From contig JAEXEM010000215.1 in assembly GCA_023401045.1 (NCBI GenBank), positions 1-8,715 of the forward strand: DNA of 8,715 bases. The letters are read 5' to 3'. The notes under the pieces are model-generated. The model was not told where the DNA came from. It searched no databases and saw only the letters and a program-made list of their open reading frames with translations. The translations under genes and the position numbers were made by a program. Numbering within the stretch: position 1 is the first letter of the stretch; every line of letters starts with the position of its first letter. The stretch comes from Actinomycetes bacterium (GTDB lineage Bacteria > Actinomycetota > Actinomycetes > Actinomycetales > Cellulomonadaceae). This document shows, piece after piece, positions 1 through 8,145 of this stretch.

Positions 1-19
1 GGTCGGGCAGGGACGGGGG

Positions 20-48
20 CTCGGTCGCGTCCCGGGGACGCGACCGGG
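20..48. terminator. Strong hairpin, probable terminator of an upstream gene
   Basis: A perfect 11-bp inverted repeat, CGGTCGCGTCC (22-32) and GGACGCGACCG (36-46), has a CGG loop and is extended by one wobble and one C-G pair. There is no U-run, as is usual for actinobacterial terminators. It lies upstream of the lyase gene, so it most likely ends a transcript from left of the window, although an operator or leader structure is possible. Positions 1-20 show no stop codon on either strand, so nothing can be said about the gene that precedes it. Confidence 0.5.
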
Positions 49-79
49 ACCGGTGGGCGTCCGGCTCCCACCCGTCGTC

Positions 80-85
80 TACCGT
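80..85 (+). promoter_or_regulatory. Candidate -10 element, possible leaderless promoter
   Basis: TACCGT fits the actinobacterial TANNNT -10 pattern and ends seven bases before the ATG at 93. Transcription would then begin at or within a base of the start codon, giving a leaderless mRNA. This agrees with the absence of any Shine-Dalgarno sequence before the ATG. I see no convincing -35 hexamer 17-18 bases upstream, so the call is tentative. Confidence 0.3.
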
Positions 86-92
86 GCGACGC

Positions 93-1250
93 ATGGGTTC
101 TCCGTTCGACGTCACCATCGACGAGCTGCGCCGCCGCACCTCCCTCAAGTGGCGGACGTACCCGCCCGAGGTGCTGCCCGCGTTCGTCGCGGAGATGGAC
201 GTGCGCCCGCCGGACGCGGTCGTCACGGCCGTCGGAGCGGCGATGGCCGCCGGGGACACCGGGTACGAGGCGGAGCCCTCCGGCCCGGCCGGCCCGGTGT
301 ACGCCGAGGCGTTCGCGGGCTTCGCGCGCCGTCAGCAGGGCTGGCAGGTCGACCCCGCGACGACGCGGCTCGTGCCGGACGTCATGCTCGGCGCCGTCGA
401 GGTGCTCGGCCTGCTCACCGAGCCCGGTGACGGCGTCGTCATCAACCCGCCCGTCTACCCGCCGTTCCGGGAGTTCGTCGCGCACGCGGGCCGCCGGGTC
501 GTCACCGCGCCGCTCACGCCCGCCGGGCGCCTCGACCTCGACGCGCTCGCCCGGGCCTTCACCGACGCGCGCGCCTACCTGCTGTGCCACCCGCACAACC
601 CCACGGGCACGCTCCACACCGCCGCGGAGCTCGCGGCGGTGGGCGAGCTCGCGGCCCGGCACGGCGTGCGCGTCGTCGCCGACGAGATCCACGCACCGCT
701 CGTCGTGGGCGACGAGCCGTTCGTCCCCACGACGACCGTCGTGACGGACGCGGTCGCGCTGCACTCGGCGTCGAAGGCGTTCAACCTCGCCGGGCTCAAG
801 GCGGCCGTCGCCGTGCCCGGCGCCGACGCGGTCGGCGACCTCGCGCGGCTGCCGGAGATCGTCGGGCACGGCGTCAGCCACCTCGCGTCGATCGCGCACC
901 AGGCGGCGTACCGGGAGGGTGACGCGTGGCTCGCGGACGTGCGGTCCACGATCGCGACGAACGGCGACCTGCTCGCCGAGGCGCTGGCCGCGCACCTGCC
1001 CGAGGCCCGCTGGACCCGCCCCGCGGCGACGTACTTCGCGTGGCTCGACGTGCGCGACACCCCGGCGGTCCGTGCCACCGGTGCGGACCCGGCACGGCTG
1101 CTGCTCGAGCGCGGCGCTCTCGCGGTCAACCCGGGCCCGACGTTCGGCGACCCCGGCGCCGGCCACGTGCGGCTCAACCTCGGGACGTCGCCGCAGGTGC
1201 TCGCCGACGCGCTCGACCGGCTGACCTCGACGCTCGCCCGCCCCGCCTGA
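93..1250 (+). CDS. patB: MalY/PatB family PLP-dependent aminotransferase-fold C-S lyase (cystathionine beta-lyase type)
   Basis: This 385-residue protein is a fold-type I PLP enzyme of the class I/II aminotransferase family, at the usual length for the group. Members of the MalY/PatB branch cleave C-S bonds in cystathionine or cysteine conjugates, releasing a thiol, pyruvate and ammonia. Visible motifs are CHPHNPTG (cofactor-binding Asn near 169), the PLP-pyridine Asp in VVADEIHAPL (D197) and the Schiff-base lysine in HSASKAFNLAGLK (K228). The N-terminal FVAEMDV stretch and the DEIHA form are typical of MalY/PatB rather than aspartate aminotransferase. The ATG at 93 is preferred over the GTG at 84, which only adds three residues. 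Neither has a Shine-Dalgarno, and a -10-like TACCGT suggests a leaderless message. It stands alone on the + strand, convergent with the hsp20 gene. The exact substrate cannot be told from sequence; a cytosolic role in methionine or thiol metabolism is inferred. Confidence 0.9.
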   Translation: MGSPFDVTIDELRRRTSLKWRTYPPEVLPAFVAEMDVRPPDAVVTAVGAAMAAGDTGYEAEPSGPAGPVYAEAFAGFARRQQGWQVDPATTRLVPDVMLGAVEVLGLLTEPGDGVVINPPVYPPFREFVAHAGRRVVTAPLTPAGRLDLDALARAFTDARAYLLCHPHNPTGTLHTAAELAAVGELAARHGVRVVADEIHAPLVVGDEPFVPTTTVVTDAVALHSASKAFNLAGLKAAVAVPGADAVGDLARLPEIVGHGVSHLASIAHQAAYREGDAWLADVRSTIATNGDLLAEALAAHLPEARWTRPAATYFAWLDVRDTPAVRATGADPARLLLERGALAVNPGPTFGDPGAGHVRLNLGTSPQVLADALDRLTSTLARPA

Positions 1251-1291
1251 CGCGTCCGAGCGCGACGGGCCGCAGCCTCCCGGACGCACAG

Positions 1292-1325
1292 GGGCCGGGG
1301 CCGCAGCACCGTGCGACCCCGGCCC
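1292..1325. terminator. Bidirectional hairpin terminator between convergent genes
   Basis: A 9-bp perfect stem, GGGCCGGGG (1292-1300) with CCCCGGCCC (1317-1325), continues after one mismatch into a 4-bp inner stem, CGCA with TGCG, and a 6-base loop. It lies 42 bases after the lyase stop on one side and 28 bases after the hsp20 stop on the other, so it can serve both transcripts. No U-run is present. Confidence 0.65.
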
Positions 1326-1353
1326 GAGGTGTGTCGTCACGCGGCGTGCGTCG

Positions 1354-1815
1354 TCAGCCCGCCTGGGTCGTGGTCGGCTCCTGCGCCGAGGCGCCCGCCT
1401 CGATGGGCGTCGCCGACGCGCCGTGCTGCACCTCGATCCGGCGCGGCTTGGCCTCCTCGGCCACCGGGACGGTGAGCGTGAGGACGCCGTCGGCGTACGT
1501 CGCGGTGATCCGGTCGAGCGCGAGCCCGCGGCCCACGGTGAGCTGGCGGGCGTAGGTGCCGACCGGGCGCTCCTTGGCCAGCCACTGGACGTCGTGCTCG
1601 GTGCGGGCCGACCGCTGGGCGCGGATCGTCAGCGTGCGGTCCTCGACGTTGACGTCGATCGTGCCGGGGTCGGCGCCCGGCAGGTCGACGTGGAGGACGT
1701 AGTGGTCGCCGTCGCGGTAGAGGTCCATCGGCATCGTCGCGGACGCACGGTCGGCCGAGAGCACCTGCGCGAGGACGCGGTCCATCTCCTGGAACGGGTC
1801 GAAACGAGTAGCCAC
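1354..1815 (-). CDS. hsp20: Small heat-shock protein, Hsp20/alpha-crystallin family
   Basis: This 153-residue protein is an ATP-independent holdase chaperone that binds unfolding cytosolic proteins. A short N-terminal arm (FDPFQEMDRVLAQVL) precedes the alpha-crystallin domain at about residues 28-130. The domain ends with the family signature ADGVLTLTVPV (108-118). An I-x-V motif (I127-E128-V129) follows, the type used for oligomer contacts, before an Ala/Thr-rich tail. The start is GTG at 1815, placed by a near-perfect Shine-Dalgarno, AGGAGGTGAT, whose AGGAGG core lies nine bases upstream. An ATG within that stretch opens a different frame and is not the start. A CIRCE-like operator lies 96 bases upstream, so repression by HrcA at normal temperature and release on heat shock are likely. 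It appears to be a single-gene unit ending at the hairpin at 1292-1325. Confidence 0.93.
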   Translation of the reverse strand: MATRFDPFQEMDRVLAQVLSADRASATMPMDLYRDGDHYVLHVDLPGADPGTIDVNVEDRTLTIRAQRSARTEHDVQWLAKERPVGTYARQLTVGRGLALDRITATYADGVLTLTVPVAEEAKPRRIEVQHGASATPIEAGASAQEPTTTQAG

Positions 1816-1910
1816 GCGTCATCACCTCCTCGACGAGGAGCCCGGACCGCCCGGGCCCCGGTGCTGACCTGGCGGCCGTCTCGCCGTCAGGTTGGCTACA
1901 CGTCAAAGAG

Positions 1911-1937
1911 TTAGCACTCTCGCTGGGCGAGTGCCAG
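1911..1937 (-). promoter_or_regulatory. CIRCE operator (HrcA-binding site) upstream of hsp20
   Basis: On the + strand the element reads TTAGCACTC (1911-1919), a 9-base spacer, then GAGTGCCAG (1929-1937). The canonical CIRCE is TTAGCACTC-N9-GAGTGCTAA: one arm is perfect and the other matches 7 of 9, with the correct spacer. HrcA dimers bind this palindrome and block transcription of chaperone genes. A TTGACG hexamer sits next to it at 1900-1905 on the - strand, but no good -10 follows it, so the exact promoter is unresolved. Confidence 0.85.
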
Positions 1938-1945
1938 TTCGCTGC

Positions 1946-1962
1946 GTTCGCTCAGGGCGAAC
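1946..1962 (-). terminator. Weak hairpin downstream of the Nudix gene
   Basis: GTTCGC (1946-1951) and GCGAAC (1957-1962) form a 6-bp stem with a 5-base loop, about 24 bases past the Nudix stop codon. It could end that transcript before the hsp20 promoter. The stem is short and there is no U-run. Confidence 0.3.
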
Positions 1963-1985
1963 AGTGGGCGGCGTCGTGCCGCTGG

Positions 1986-2432
1986 TCAGGCCGAACGGTC
2001 GGCGGCGTCGTCGTTCCACGACGCGACGAGGGCGGTGAGCGCCTCGACGATCTGGACATCGGCGTCCAGCCACGGCACGTCGAGCCACTGCCCGGACGGC
2101 AGCCAGCGCAGCTCGTCGTGCTCCACGAGCGGCTCCGGGGAACCGTCGACGACCTCGGCGAACCACAGCCGCATGACGTACCGGTCGGACAGCCGCCAGG
2201 CGCCCGCGTCCGGGCCGACGAGCTCGACCCCGATGCCGACGCGCACCCCGAGCTCCTCGCGGAGCTCCCGGTGGAGCGCCTCCTCGGGCGTCTCACCCGG
2301 TTCGACCTTCCCGCCGGGGAACTCCCAGCGACCCGCGAGGCTCGCCGGCGTGGCCCGGCGGGCGGCGAGCAGCAGACGCGGGTCGTCGAGGTCGTCCACG
2401 ACGGCCGCGGCGACGACGAGCACAGGGTCCAT
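1986..2432 (-). CDS. mutT: MutT-like Nudix hydrolase (probable 8-oxo-dGTP diphosphatase type)
   Basis: This 148-residue single-domain Nudix protein hydrolyses a nucleoside diphosphate linked to another moiety, with Mg2+ bound by the Nudix box. The box is perfect against GX5EX7REUXEEXGU: G41, E47, R55-E56-L57, E59-E60, G62-V63. The preceding GRWEFPGGK (34-42) is the form seen in the MutT/CTP pyrophosphohydrolase group, which cleans oxidised nucleotides from the pool. That makes 8-oxo-dGTP or a related nucleotide the likely substrate, but Nudix specificity cannot be read from the box alone. The ATG at 2432 is chosen because the domain begins directly with MDPVLVVAAAVV. An in-frame GTG at 2459 would add nine residues. 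Neither has a clear Shine-Dalgarno. A gap of about 170 bases separates it from the LuxR-type gene upstream. Confidence 0.88.
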   Translation of the reverse strand: MDPVLVVAAAVVDDLDDPRLLLAARRATPASLAGRWEFPGGKVEPGETPEEALHRELREELGVRVGIGVELVGPDAGAWRLSDRYVMRLWFAEVVDGSPEPLVEHDELRWLPSGQWLDVPWLDADVQIVEALTALVASWNDDAADRSA

Positions 2433-2543
2433 GGACCGAGTCTGCCAGGCGTCCGTCACAGCCGGGTCACGACGCTGCGACCCGGGTGCGACGGTGGGAC
2501 GCCGTGCTGCCGGACCGTTCCCGACGGCCTCGTCGCCGACGCG

Positions 2544-2558
2544 GGACCGGCACGGTCC
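2544..2558. repeat. Short perfect inverted repeat upstream of the Nudix gene
   Basis: GGACCG (2544-2549), a 3-base loop GCA, then CGGTCC (2553-2558) make a 6-bp perfect stem in the gap between the LuxR-type gene and the Nudix gene. It could be part of a terminator, a leader hairpin or an operator; nothing distinguishes these. Confidence 0.25.
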
Positions 2559-2581
2559 ACGGCTGTGCGGAGAGATCCCTC

Positions 2582-2599
2582 CCGCCCCTCCGCGGGCGG
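2582..2599 (-). terminator. Hairpin downstream of the LuxR-type gene
   Basis: CCGCCC (2582-2587) and GGGCGG (2594-2599) form a 6-bp all-GC stem with a 6-base loop, starting 6 bases past the stop codon of the LuxR-type gene. Position and GC content fit a terminator without a U-run. It would separate that gene from the Nudix gene downstream. Confidence 0.4.
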
Positions 2600-2604
2600 A
2601 ACGC

Positions 2605-2841
2605 TCAGCGGATCCCGTTCGCCACCGCCCAGGCGACCGCCTCGGCGCGGGTCGAGGCGCCGATCTTGCGGTACACGCTGCGCACCTGCGACTTGACGGT
2701 GTTGCGCGTGACGAACAGACGGGCGGCGATCTCCTCGAGCGTCACGTCCTCGGCGAGCTCGGCCAGCACGACGCGCTCGCGCCGCGTGAGCGAGTGGGCC
2801 CCGAGGGTGGTGGCGGGGACGCTCGTCTCCAGCATGCTCAT
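2605..2841 (-). CDS. Free-standing LuxR/GerE-type helix-turn-helix regulator
   Basis: The 78-residue product is almost entirely a LuxR C-terminal DNA-binding domain. From residue 17, SLTRRERVVLAELAE is the first helix. The helix-turn-helix is at about 33-52 (VTLEEIAARLFVTRNTVKSQ), and the dimer helix follows in VRSVYRKIGASTRAEAV. The TVKSQ-RSVYRKIG wording resembles the DNA-binding ends of large MalT-type LuxR proteins in actinobacteria, but no ATPase, receiver or ligand domain is present. The ATG at 2841 is chosen because GGAGG lies 5 bases upstream. A second candidate ATG at 2925, with GGAAG 7 bases upstream, would give 106 residues with an unstructured Gly/Pro/Arg-rich N-terminus. The open frame runs on to 3150, but that part overlaps hairpins and a likely promoter. 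Targets and signal are unknown. Confidence 0.8.
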   Translation of the reverse strand: MSMLETSVPATTLGAHSLTRRERVVLAELAEDVTLEEIAARLFVTRNTVKSQVRSVYRKIGASTRAEAVAWAVANGIR

Positions 2842-2973
2842 GATGTCCTCCGGTGGGCGGCGGGCCGGACCGTCCGGTCCCGCGTGGGCTGCGTACCGGA
2901 TGAGAGGGCCGACGGTCGCCACCATGACGCGACTTCCGTGATCTTCTCCAGAATCACCGTGGACTCCCCCCGC

Positions 2974-2991
2974 GGTGCCGATCGCTGCACC
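2974..2991. repeat. Inverted repeat in the leader of the LuxR-type gene
   Basis: GGTGC (2974-2978) and GCACC (2987-2991) flank an 8-base centre that contains the palindrome CGATCG. It lies just downstream of the predicted transcription start of the LuxR-type gene. LuxR-type proteins bind dyads, so it is a possible autoregulatory operator, but a 5-bp arm could be chance in DNA this GC-rich. Confidence 0.2.
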
Positions 2992-3015
2992 AGTCAAGAC
3001 GGCGCTCGGGTGACA

Positions 3016-3045
3016 CTGATACTCCCCGACACGGTCCGTCGTCAG
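3016..3045 (-). promoter_or_regulatory. Candidate sigma-70-like promoter for the LuxR-type gene
   Basis: On the - strand CTGACG (3045-3040) matches TTGACA at four of six positions. It is followed after 18 bases by TATCAG (3021-3016), which matches TATAAT at four of six. This is the most A/T-rich promoter-like pair in the gap. It would start transcription near 3009, giving a leader of about 85 or 170 bases depending on which translation start is used. Confidence 0.4.
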
Positions 3046-3064
3046 CACTGTGCGGCACTTCACC

Positions 3065-3086
3065 CGTTCGGGCAAGCGCCCGGACG
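3065..3086 (-). terminator. Second hairpin downstream of gcvH
   Basis: CGTTCGGGC (3065-3073) and GCCCGGACG (3078-3086) form a 9-bp stem with one non-Watson-Crick pair (a C-A mismatch on the - strand) and a 4-base loop. It is placed after the perfect inverted repeat at 3127-3146 and before the promoter-like elements of the next gene. It is a plausible backup terminator for the gcv operon. Confidence 0.4.
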
Positions 3087-3124
3087 GATGTCGGAGCACC
3101 CGCCGCGTCACCCGCACGAGGCAG

Positions 3125-3148
3125 GTCCTGGGTGCTGGCACCCAGGGC
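3125..3148 (-). terminator. Terminator hairpin of the gcvPTH operon
   Basis: CCTGGGTGC (3127-3135) and GCACCCAGG (3138-3146) are perfect reverse complements, extended outward by a wobble and a G-C pair. It begins 12 bases past the gcvH stop codon. With a four-base loop the stem has about ten pairs. There is no U-run, so a termination role is inferred from position and stability. Confidence 0.55.
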
Positions 3149-3159
3149 ATCGGTGGAGG

Positions 3160-3534
3160 TCATGACGGGTTGAGCGCGGCGTACTCCTCGGCGGACAGCA
3201 GCGGGCCCGTCGCGGTCACCTCGACCCGCAGCAGCCAGCCCTCGCCGTAGGGGTCCGTGCCGACGACCGACGGGTCGTCGACCGCGGCGTCGTTGACCTC
3301 GACGACGGTCCCGGTGACCGGGGAGAAGAGCTCGGAGACGGACTTCGTCGACTCGATCTCGCCGACGACCGCACCGGCCTCGACCTCCGTGCCGACGGCC
3401 GGAAGCTCGAGGAAGACGATGTCCCCGAGGGCCTCGGCGGCGACCGCCGTGATGCCGACGGTCGCGGGCGACGCGGCGTCGACCCACTCGTGCTCGGCGG
3501 TGTACTGCAACGTCGTGGGCAGCTCGGCGGCCAT
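3160..3534 (-). CDS. gcvH: Glycine cleavage system H protein (lipoyl carrier)
   Basis: GcvH (124 residues, the normal family length) carries the covalently bound lipoyl arm that takes the aminomethyl group from GcvP, presents it to GcvT, and is then reoxidised by dihydrolipoyl dehydrogenase. The N-terminus has the family YTAEHEWV (11-18). [13 protein letters not shown] (37-49) follows, then the lipoylation site ESTKSVSE with acceptor lysine K64, and [11 protein letters not shown] and GEGWL in the second half. The ATG at 3534 has AGGAG 4 bases upstream. The frame stays open much further upstream, but that part lies inside gcvT on another frame and is not coding. It is the last gene of the operon, 68 bases after gcvT, and is followed by a hairpin terminator. 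The dihydrolipoyl dehydrogenase gene is not in this window. Confidence 0.97.
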   Translation of the reverse strand: MAAELPTTLQYTAEHEWVDAASPATVGITAVAAEALGDIVFLELPAVGTEVEAGAVVGEIESTKSVSELFSPVTGTVVEVNDAAVDDPSVVGTDPYGEGWLLRVEVTATGPLLSAEEYAALNPS

Positions 3535-3569
3535 GGTGCTCCTGTCGGGTGCGGTCGGTGGTGCGGGGT

Positions 3570-3589
3570 CGTCGGTCGGCGTCGGTCGG
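3570..3589. repeat. Tandem decamer in the gcvT-gcvH gap
   Basis: CGTCGGTCGG occurs twice with no gap (3570-3579, 3580-3589) inside the 68-base spacer between gcvT and gcvH, with a related GCGGTCGGTGG nearby. I see no inverted-repeat or binding-site logic in it. It may simply be slippage in GC-rich spacer DNA. Confidence 0.35.
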
Positions 3590-3602
3590 GCGGTGCCGAA
3601 CG

Positions 3603-4754
3603 TCACCTGGGACGACGGTAGAAGGGAAGGGGCACGACGCGCACCGGCTCCCGCCGTCCGCGCACGTCGACGGCGAGCTCGGTGCCCTCGGCGGAGAGCT
3701 CGGGCGTCACGTACGCCATGGCCACGGGGTGCCCGAGCGTCGGCGAGGGAGCACCCGAGGTGACGGTGCCGACCACCGGGGCGTCCGGGGCCTCGGAGGC
3801 GTGGACGGCGTACCCGTGGCGGGCGGCCCGGCGCCCGAGCCCCTCGAGGCCGACGAGCACGCGCGCCGGCGCGGAGTGCGCCCGGGCAGCGAGCGCCTCT
3901 CGCCCGACGAACGGCAGCGGCTCGCCGTCGGGGCCGGTCTTGTCGAGGCGGACGACACGGCCGAGGCCGGCCTCGTACGGGGTCGTCGTGCGGTCCAGCT
4001 CGTTGCCGTAGAGCGGCATGCCGGCCTCGAGGCGCAGCGAGTCGCGGGCGGACAGCCCGGCGGGCACGAGCCCGTGGCCGCTGCCGGCCGCCAGCAGCGC
4101 GCGCCACAGCGTGACGGCGTGCTCCGCAGGCAGGAAGAACTCGAACCCGTCCTCTCCTGTGTACCCGGTGCGCGCGAGGAGCACGGGCACGCCGCCGAGG
4201 TGCATCGGCAGGCAGGCGTAGTACCTCAGCGTCGCGGGGGTGACCTCGTCACCGGGCTCCCCGGCCAGGCCGGGCAGCGCCTCGACGACGGCCAGCGCGT
4301 GCGGGCCCTGGACCGCGACGAGCGCGGTCGCGGCGGACCGGTCGGCCACGTCGACGTCGTGGCCCGCGGCGCGGGCGCGCAGCTCGTCGAGGACGACCTC
4401 GTGGTTGGAGGCGTTGGCGACGACGAGGTAGGCGTCCTCGGCGGTGCGGTAGACGACGAGGTCGTCGACCACGCCGCCGTCCTCGGCGACGATCATCGTG
4501 TACCGCGCGCCGTGCACGCGCAGCGTCGACAGCGCCCCGACGAGCGCGGTGTCGAGGAAGGCCCCGGCGTCGGGGCCGGTCACCTCGATCTCCCCCATGT
4601 GGGAGAGGTCGAAGAGCCCGGCGGCGGTCCGGACCGCGGTGTGCTCGGCGAGGTCGGAGGAGTAGCGCAGCGGCATCTGCCACCCGGCGAAGGACGTGAG
4701 CGCGGCCCCGAGGGCGACGTGCTCGTCGTGCAGCGGCGACAGCCGGTCGGTCAT
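3603..4754 (-). CDS. gcvT: Glycine cleavage system T protein (aminomethyltransferase)
   Basis: GcvT (383 residues) transfers the methylene carbon from the aminomethyl-lipoyl arm of GcvH to tetrahydrofolate, giving 5,10-methylene-THF and ammonia. Family hallmarks appear in order: [20 protein letters not shown] (6-25), [12 protein letters not shown] (47-58), EDGGVVDDL (91-99, which holds the catalytic Asp equivalent, probably D97), [11 protein letters not shown] (195-205) and [13 protein letters not shown] (238-250), then a C-terminal barrel with [10 protein letters not shown] (342-351). The ATG at 4754 is preferred because AGGAG lies 5 bases upstream and the family homology begins right there. 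An alternative ATG at 4787 overlaps the gcvP stop as ATGA and would add 11 residues by translational coupling. It sits between gcvP (29-base gap from the chosen start) and gcvH (68-base gap) in one operon. Confidence 0.96.
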   Translation of the reverse strand: MTDRLSPLHDEHVALGAALTSFAGWQMPLRYSSDLAEHTAVRTAAGLFDLSHMGEIEVTGPDAGAFLDTALVGALSTLRVHGARYTMIVAEDGGVVDDLVVYRTAEDAYLVVANASNHEVVLDELRARAAGHDVDVADRSAATALVAVQGPHALAVVEALPGLAGEPGDEVTPATLRYYACLPMHLGGVPVLLARTGYTGEDGFEFFLPAEHAVTLWRALLAAGSGHGLVPAGLSARDSLRLEAGMPLYGNELDRTTTPYEAGLGRVVRLDKTGPDGEPLPFVGREALAARAHSAPARVLVGLEGLGRRAARHGYAVHASEAPDAPVVGTVTSGAPSPTLGHPVAMAYVTPELSAEGTELAVDVRGRREPVRVVPLPFYRRPR

Positions 4755-4783
4755 CGTGGCTCCTGCGTGCTCGGTGGGGGTGG

Positions 4784-7747
<2,964 letters not shown>

Positions 7748-7792
7748 GGCTGCTCCACGGGGATCGTCCGGCACGGCCGGGACGGGCAAGGG

Positions 7793-7929
7793 GCTCCCCG
7801 CTCTGTCATCCGCCCCCGCGCAGGGGACGACCTGAGAGTTTTGCCGGTCCGCCGTGAGCGACGTCCGCGGGGACGTGGCTCCGGGGCGCGCCGACTTGCA
7901 CCGTCGGTGGGTGCCGGCGGACGCCGGCA
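7793..7929 (-). promoter_or_regulatory. Glycine riboswitch, second aptamer
   Basis: Read on the - strand, a 9-bp perfect P2 hairpin (GGTGCCGGC with GCCGGCACC, 7910-7931) is followed by the conserved CACCGACGGTGCAAG (7895-7909). Further on come GGCAAAACTCTCAGGT (7845-7830) and a closing GACAGAGCGGGGAGC. This order matches the second aptamer of tandem glycine riboswitches upstream of gcv operons. P2 shares its first two bases with the end of aptamer one. The gcvP GTG lies 45 bases past the aptamer end, so the expression platform must lie in that short stretch. Glycine binding normally raises gcv expression. Confidence 0.9.
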
Positions 7930-8047
7930 CCGCTTTCCAGAGTTGCCTGGCCGCAGCGGTACGGGTGCCTGAGAGATTCCCGGGGAGGGTTGCTCCTTCG
8001 GCGTCCCGCGACGACCCCTCGAGGGGGCCGGCGGGAGCTCTCCCGCC
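7930..8047 (-). promoter_or_regulatory. Glycine riboswitch, first aptamer
   Basis: On the - strand GGGAGAG (8044-8038) starts P1. TCCCGC and GCGGGA then close a long P2 arm, followed by GCCGAAGGAGCAA (8002-7990), GGAATCTCTCAGGCACC (7980-7964), GTACCGC and the closing CTCTGGAAAGCG. These are the signature segments of glycine aptamer one. It runs directly into the second aptamer, so the pair forms one tandem unit in the gcvP leader. Confidence 0.93.
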
Positions 8048-8079
8048 GCGGTTCGAGCAGCGTGTTGAGTTGTCCGGCC

Positions 8080-8085
8080 AGCGTA
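8080..8085 (-). promoter_or_regulatory. Candidate -10 element for the riboswitch-gcv transcript
   Basis: TACGCT on the - strand fits the TANNNT pattern and would start transcription near 8073, about 25 bases before the first aptamer. No strong -35 is visible 17-18 bases upstream. It is proposed mainly because a promoter is needed here and this is the best -10-like hexamer. Confidence 0.3.
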
Positions 8086-8112
8086 CGGCACCGCGTGTGT
8101 CCGGCAGGTTGC

Positions 8113-8144
8113 GGGCCGCTGCACGGCCCACGCCCCCACGGGGG
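8113..8144 (-). terminator. Paired hairpins downstream of the small membrane protein gene
   Basis: A C5/G5 inverted repeat (8133-8144) starts just past the stop codon of the gene at 8146-8451. It is followed by GGGCCG (8113-8118) with CGGCCC (8124-8129), a 6-bp stem with a 5-base loop. Together they probably end that gene's transcript ahead of the gcv promoter. Confidence 0.4.
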
Positions 8145-8145
8145 A

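Larger units (their letters stand above)
2842..3159 (-). other. 318-base gap between gcvH and the LuxR-type gene: promoter and hairpins, no gene seen
   Basis: The stretch holds a perfect inverted repeat next to the gcvH stop (3127-3146), a second hairpin (3065-3086), a promoter-like pair (3016-3045) and a small inverted repeat in the presumed leader (2974-2991). It also carries two possible translation starts for the downstream gene. Although open in the regulator's frame, its predicted residues upstream of 2925 look unlike protein and I do not call it coding. Confidence 0.55.

Noticed and set aside
1900..1905. TTGACG as the -35 box of the hsp20 promoter
   Set aside because: No acceptable -10 hexamer is found 16-18 bases downstream, so it is mentioned with the CIRCE element but not called as a promoter.
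1337..1906. A 189-codon - strand frame that begins at an ATG inside the hsp20 Shine-Dalgarno region or further upstream
   Set aside because: The Hsp20 frame has the family domain. This frame is Arg/Pro-rich without motifs and is simply offset by one frame.
2035..3165. A 376-codon + strand open frame opposite the Nudix and LuxR-type genes
   Set aside because: It is antisense to two genes with clear motifs, and its Ser/Arg/Thr-rich translation is typical of a shadow frame.
3535..4107. Upstream open extension of the gcvH frame into gcvT
   Set aside because: It overlaps gcvT in another frame, and the H-protein family length is satisfied by the ATG at 3534.
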